From positions 13,545,171 to 13,609,170 of the forward strand of contig NC_071388.1 of assembly GCF_022682495.2 (NCBI RefSeq): a stretch of 64,000 nt of DNA. The letters run 5' to 3'. Source of the stretch: Desmodus rotundus. Its lineage: Eukaryota; Chordata; Mammalia; Chiroptera; Phyllostomidae. The position numbers were made by a program, and so were the translations under genes. Positions 60,741-64,000 of the stretch are shown in pieces; positions within the stretch are counted from its first letter, which is position 1, and every line of letters starts with the position of its first letter. The notes beneath the pieces are model-generated. The model had not been told where the DNA came from. It did not search any database and saw only the letters and a list, made by a program, of their open reading frames with translations.

Positions 60741-61574
60741 GATGGGGAGCAGAAAAAATGTAATAAATTGAAATAGAGAAAAGACTTAGTGCCGTTCCCA
60801 GCATGAAGCAGGCCTTAGTGTGGTGAGGACAGAAAACAGGAAATTACGATCAGATTTTCAGTTGACATTTTGGGCTGGACATAACCGAATTGAAAATGTT
60901 TTTATGAGTCTTTAGACTGAACGAGCAGAAAAAGCACAGGACGTGCCAAGTTTACCCTAAGAGCGAACAGATTTTAAAGGGGCAGAGGGAAACACAACAT
61001 GTGTATCTATAATCATTATACATAATGCCTTTCAACCTGTTACTTGTGTTTTTCAAAATCATCCAACAACCAAATTATGTCCACTTTTTGGTGAGTGATT
61101 CACTATTCAGTCATCATATATGAGAGAACGGTGCCAATTCCTCATTATTTCACTATTATGAAAACAATAGCCATGATTTCAGGTGAGGCAACGATAAAAC
61201 TAGCTCTGATACAGAAGTTATGTTAAACTTTGTTTTGCAATCAGTGAGATGAGAACCAATTGTTTTGGTCCTGTAGGTAAGAAATTTATGGGAGAATCAT
61301 GATACACTCCTTTTCACCAGTAGTTATGAACAAGAGCCTGAAATGTGTATCTATTGAGTGAATAAATAAATGGAAACATTATTTGAAAGTGGTGCTCAGT
61401 AAACACTAATGATATTTATAAACATATGTAAATTATTTACAGTAACATCATTGTAAATTATGCTATTTCCTTATGTATTATTTATTTTGACAAAAAGGAT
61501 AAAGAGTCTAACAGTTTATTTAAAACGTGATATGTTAATCACCAAAAATTGGCAATCACCAACATTTAAGAGTG

Positions 61575-61800
61575 AGGATTTTGGAGAGAGGGGTCTAAGT
61601 TTGATTTCTGGATTCACCCCTTGCGGTGAGCCCTGGGGCACATAACTTCTCTGAGTTCCCTTTCCTGCTATACAGTGTAGGAATTCTAATACTCCTGATT
61701 TCAGAAGTCGTTGAGGGAATTAAAAAAGATGTTGATATAAGGAAGATATGGCTTATGGTGAGCCCTTGATAAAAGTTAGCTCTTACAGTTCTTGTTATAG
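61575..61800 (+). repeat. MIR
   Basis: Sense MIR: 'agaggggtctaagtttgatttctggattcacccc', 'gtgagccctggggcacataacttctctgagttccctttcctgctatacagtgtaggaattctaatactcctg', then 'gttgagggaattaaaaaagatgttgatat' and 'atggtgagcccttgataaaagttagct'. Motif order is intact over about 220 bp. Confidence 0.8.
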
Positions 61801-62279
61801 AGTAGGTCAATTCATAGTATTCCTAACTTTTTTGGTAGACCCTGCCTATGAGTGCAAGATCACTTCTCCATGTACTTCTCATTTTGATTAAATGAGTTCA
61901 AGAGTCTGCTTGCAATTTATCTACTAGTTATTTGAATGAGGTCTTATGCAGTTCACCAATCACACAGAGATAAACATAGAGGCTGAATGTACCGATTTTC
62001 TAGTAATCACAAGTTTTGACTAGAATGGTCTATTTGATATGGTTGAGAAGATCATTTTGAAGCAAATGCCTTATTGAAACATTTCCTTAGGCAGGTCTAG
62101 TTCATCTGGGAAGGAAACAATTGCCCACATGGAAATAACTGAGAAAGGCACATTTGTGAGCAGAGAAACCCCCTCGAAAGGACATTTCCTCTGCTAGTTG
62201 AAGAAAAATGAGGATTATTTGGACCACATAATACATTTTTAGATAACTTTACTGTTAAAATACATATGTATATTTAAAA

Positions 62280-62570
62280 AATTTAAATAACACAATAACA
62301 TGAATTACATATACTTTGTATTCACTTGTAAACTTTTAAAAAAACATACACAAAAATAGACAAAATAATGTAATGACTCTTTCTACCCCTTCCTCTAACC
62401 CTTGCATACTTTCAATATCTTACCTTAAAAATGACCCACTCACGGCTAGTTTTGCTTCATGTATTACCCCCCCATCCTCCCACTCCTAGATTATTTTGAA
62501 GAAAATCCAAGACATCATATCTTGTCTGGGTCCATTTTTTTAATCTTAGAAAAATATGATATTATAATTT
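62280..62570 (+). repeat. old L1ME-like 3' UTR
   Basis: 'cctcccactcctagattattttgaagaaaatccaagacatcatatcttgtctgggtcc' matches the L1ME3-type phrase (ctggattattttgaagcaaatcccagacatcatatc). The upstream 'ttaaaaaaacatacacaaaaatagacaaaataatgtaatgac' fits the same family. Confidence 0.6.
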
Positions 62571-62952
62571 TTACAGATATCAGGGCTCCCTGTGCCATTG
62601 ACTTCTTCTTTGTCAAACAGGGAACACTTTAAAAGCTCTGTTTATATTTTAATGAAATGCAATATGTTATTTGATAGTATCACTCAAAGACATTGTAATT
62701 TTTTTAACCAAAATATCATACTTGAAAAGCTTTGAAAAAAGTTTACGGACAAAATACAGATTTGCAAATCAGCGTAATAATCTTTTAAAATGAGTAGTGG
62801 CAATCTAAAAACTTTATGGCATATAAAAAGATAATGATAGAATTGAAGCTGTTATATCTTTCACCACTTAAATACTTACTTGTATTAGCAACATAAAGAA
62901 ACATCCAAGTGTGATTATCATCTTGTCCTTAAATGGAATACTTTTCCACCTC

Positions 62953-63008
62953 AAAAGTATATAACCGGATAACAATAAAAAATAAATTTAAAAAAAAAGT
63001 ATATAACC
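62953..63008 (+). mobile_element. 28-bp A-rich micro-insertion with perfect target duplication
   Basis: AAAAGTATATAACC occurs at 62953-62966 and again at 62995-63008. Between them is GGATAACAATAAAAAATAAA plus TTTAAAAA (62967-62994), an A-rich tail-like sequence. This is the expected form of an extremely 5'-truncated L1 or L1-mobilised insertion: tail only, flanked by a 14-bp duplication. The site reads TC/AAAA, near the L1 endonuclease preference. Confidence 0.8.
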
Positions 63009-64000
63009 ATTTAGAAGATCAAGTGGTTTGACATTTCAGTTCTCGGAGATCATATCTTCCTGGCTATACATCATTTTGGAAATCACCTTTTTTTTTGGCA
63101 GTAATTAGATTTTCTTTTGGAATTTTATGAACCAAATATTGGTAATATTAATTACATTAGGACATTTTAGAGTTCAGCAATACATAGAGCTTAGAGTTAA
63201 AAGTTTGACCAGGATAAATGATAACATTTGAGTTTTAGAGTACCATGTATTTTCATGGAAAAAAAATAAATGCTCTCTAAACAGCAATCATTCCATATAG
63301 TTGGGATTTAATGGAGCAAAAAATTATTTTGAAGGGCATGGTGATTTACTTTGCTCTAATATGATAAAGAGGGAACACACACATTATGACCTAGTCCATT
63401 TAAAGCACATATTTCACAAAATATTAAATTATCTTTCAAGAAATATTAAATCATCTTTCCTAAATACTCAGTAGTCAATGAGGTTTTAAAAAGCAAAAGC
63501 TTCACATTTGAATTAGCATTTATATTCATCTACTTTATAACCGATTTCTCATTTTTGGGGGAAAAAAGATTTCCATACATATTTCTGATTCTAAGTTTCT
63601 TGTGAGATGTGAAAGGCTTATTTTTTAAGATTCCAAATAATGCCTTAGTGCAGAGTCACATCCTGACTTTACTGTAAACCCCTGACAGTATTTTTTTTGC
63701 ATGTAACTTTGACGATAATGCATTCAGTAAGTAAAGAATACAGTTTTGATTTTCAAAAACTTAAAAAAAAATTTTGATTTTGATAGCAAAAAGACAAAAT
63801 GATTATTTTAAAATTGGAGTAAGAAAATGCAAGCGTTTGATAGTTTAACAACATTGTTTTTGATCAGTTATTAAGAAGTTGGCATTTATTGAAAACAGAA
63901 AAAGTAGTAAATTTAAATGTCTTTTTAGATTGACTTTTAAATGAATTTTGGAATCACTATAGTCAACGATTACCAAATTCCTATCTGCTGTTAAAAATAA
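63009..64000. other. unassigned AT-rich DNA
   Basis: AT-rich throughout. It contains a 22-bp imperfect tandem duplication at about 63419-63461 (AAATATTAAATTATCTTTC / AAATATTAAATCATCTTTC). No gene or repeat family was recognised up to the window end. Confidence 0.5.

Noticed and set aside
1..64000. CRISPR arrays, operons, prokaryotic islands or integrated phage
   Set aside because: Mammalian interspersed repeats occur from end to end; no regular spacer-repeat arrays or dense coding tracts exist.
1..64000. Bat Helitron or piggyBac elements
   Set aside because: I looked for typical ends and did not recognise any; absence is only by eye.

Overview
This window is vertebrate, almost certainly mammalian, nuclear DNA: AT-rich, CpG-poor, without long open reading frames, and densely covered by old interspersed repeats (MIR, L2, L1, MER5A/hAT, Tigger, MLT1). 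Three tRNA-derived SINEs have the structure of the bat VES family (tRNA-like head, A/B-box-like motifs, CCCTGACCAGGAAT-type body, CT-rich then A-rich tail). Together with a mariner of the type common in bats and a half-L1 (HAL1-like) element, they point to a microbat (Yangochiroptera). No Helitron was recognised, which is weak evidence against a vesper bat. Species cannot be named from sequence alone.

I found no protein-coding exon that I would defend. The longest open frames (up to about 160 codons) lie in repeats or low-complexity DNA. The window reads as an intergenic desert or the inside of a very large intron. The only gene-derived sequences are dead transposon genes: a mariner transposase, a HAL1/L1 ORF1 and L1 ORF2 fragments.

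Layout. 1-4.4 kb: mostly unassigned AT-rich DNA with a probable old antisense L1 tail, a TC run and a GAT-type repeat. 4.4-5.9 kb: a VES SINE, a MER5A-like element and a 200-bp terminal-inverted-repeat element. 8.9-11.7 kb: MIR, L2 and a second VES. 13.7-19.8 kb: MIR and L1 pieces, then an L1 ORF2 copy split by a full-length-sized mariner. 20-35 kb: mainly unassigned, with MIR, an MLT1-class LTR, a compact CpG-dense block (33.4-33.6 kb) and an L1 tail. 36-43 kb: TA microsatellites, L2, a Tigger-type element and a local direct duplication around L1 3' sequence. 44-50 kb: an LTR-like block, MIRs and other repeats. 52-57 kb: the youngest-looking part, with a third VES, a twin-primed (5'-inverted) L1 with a perfect 16-bp target duplication, and an apparently complete 2.5-kb HAL1-like element. 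57-64 kb: several L1 3' UTR remnants, one carrying a nested hAT piece, and a 28-bp A-rich micro-insertion flanked by a perfect 14-bp duplication.

No convincing new biological system is present. The best items are mobile-element events: the HAL1-like element, the twin-primed L1, the micro-insertion, the mariner with two catalytic Asp-to-Asn changes, the 41.7/42.9-kb duplication and the CpG-dense block. Repeat names come from memory of consensus sequences and boundaries are approximate unless target duplications are given.
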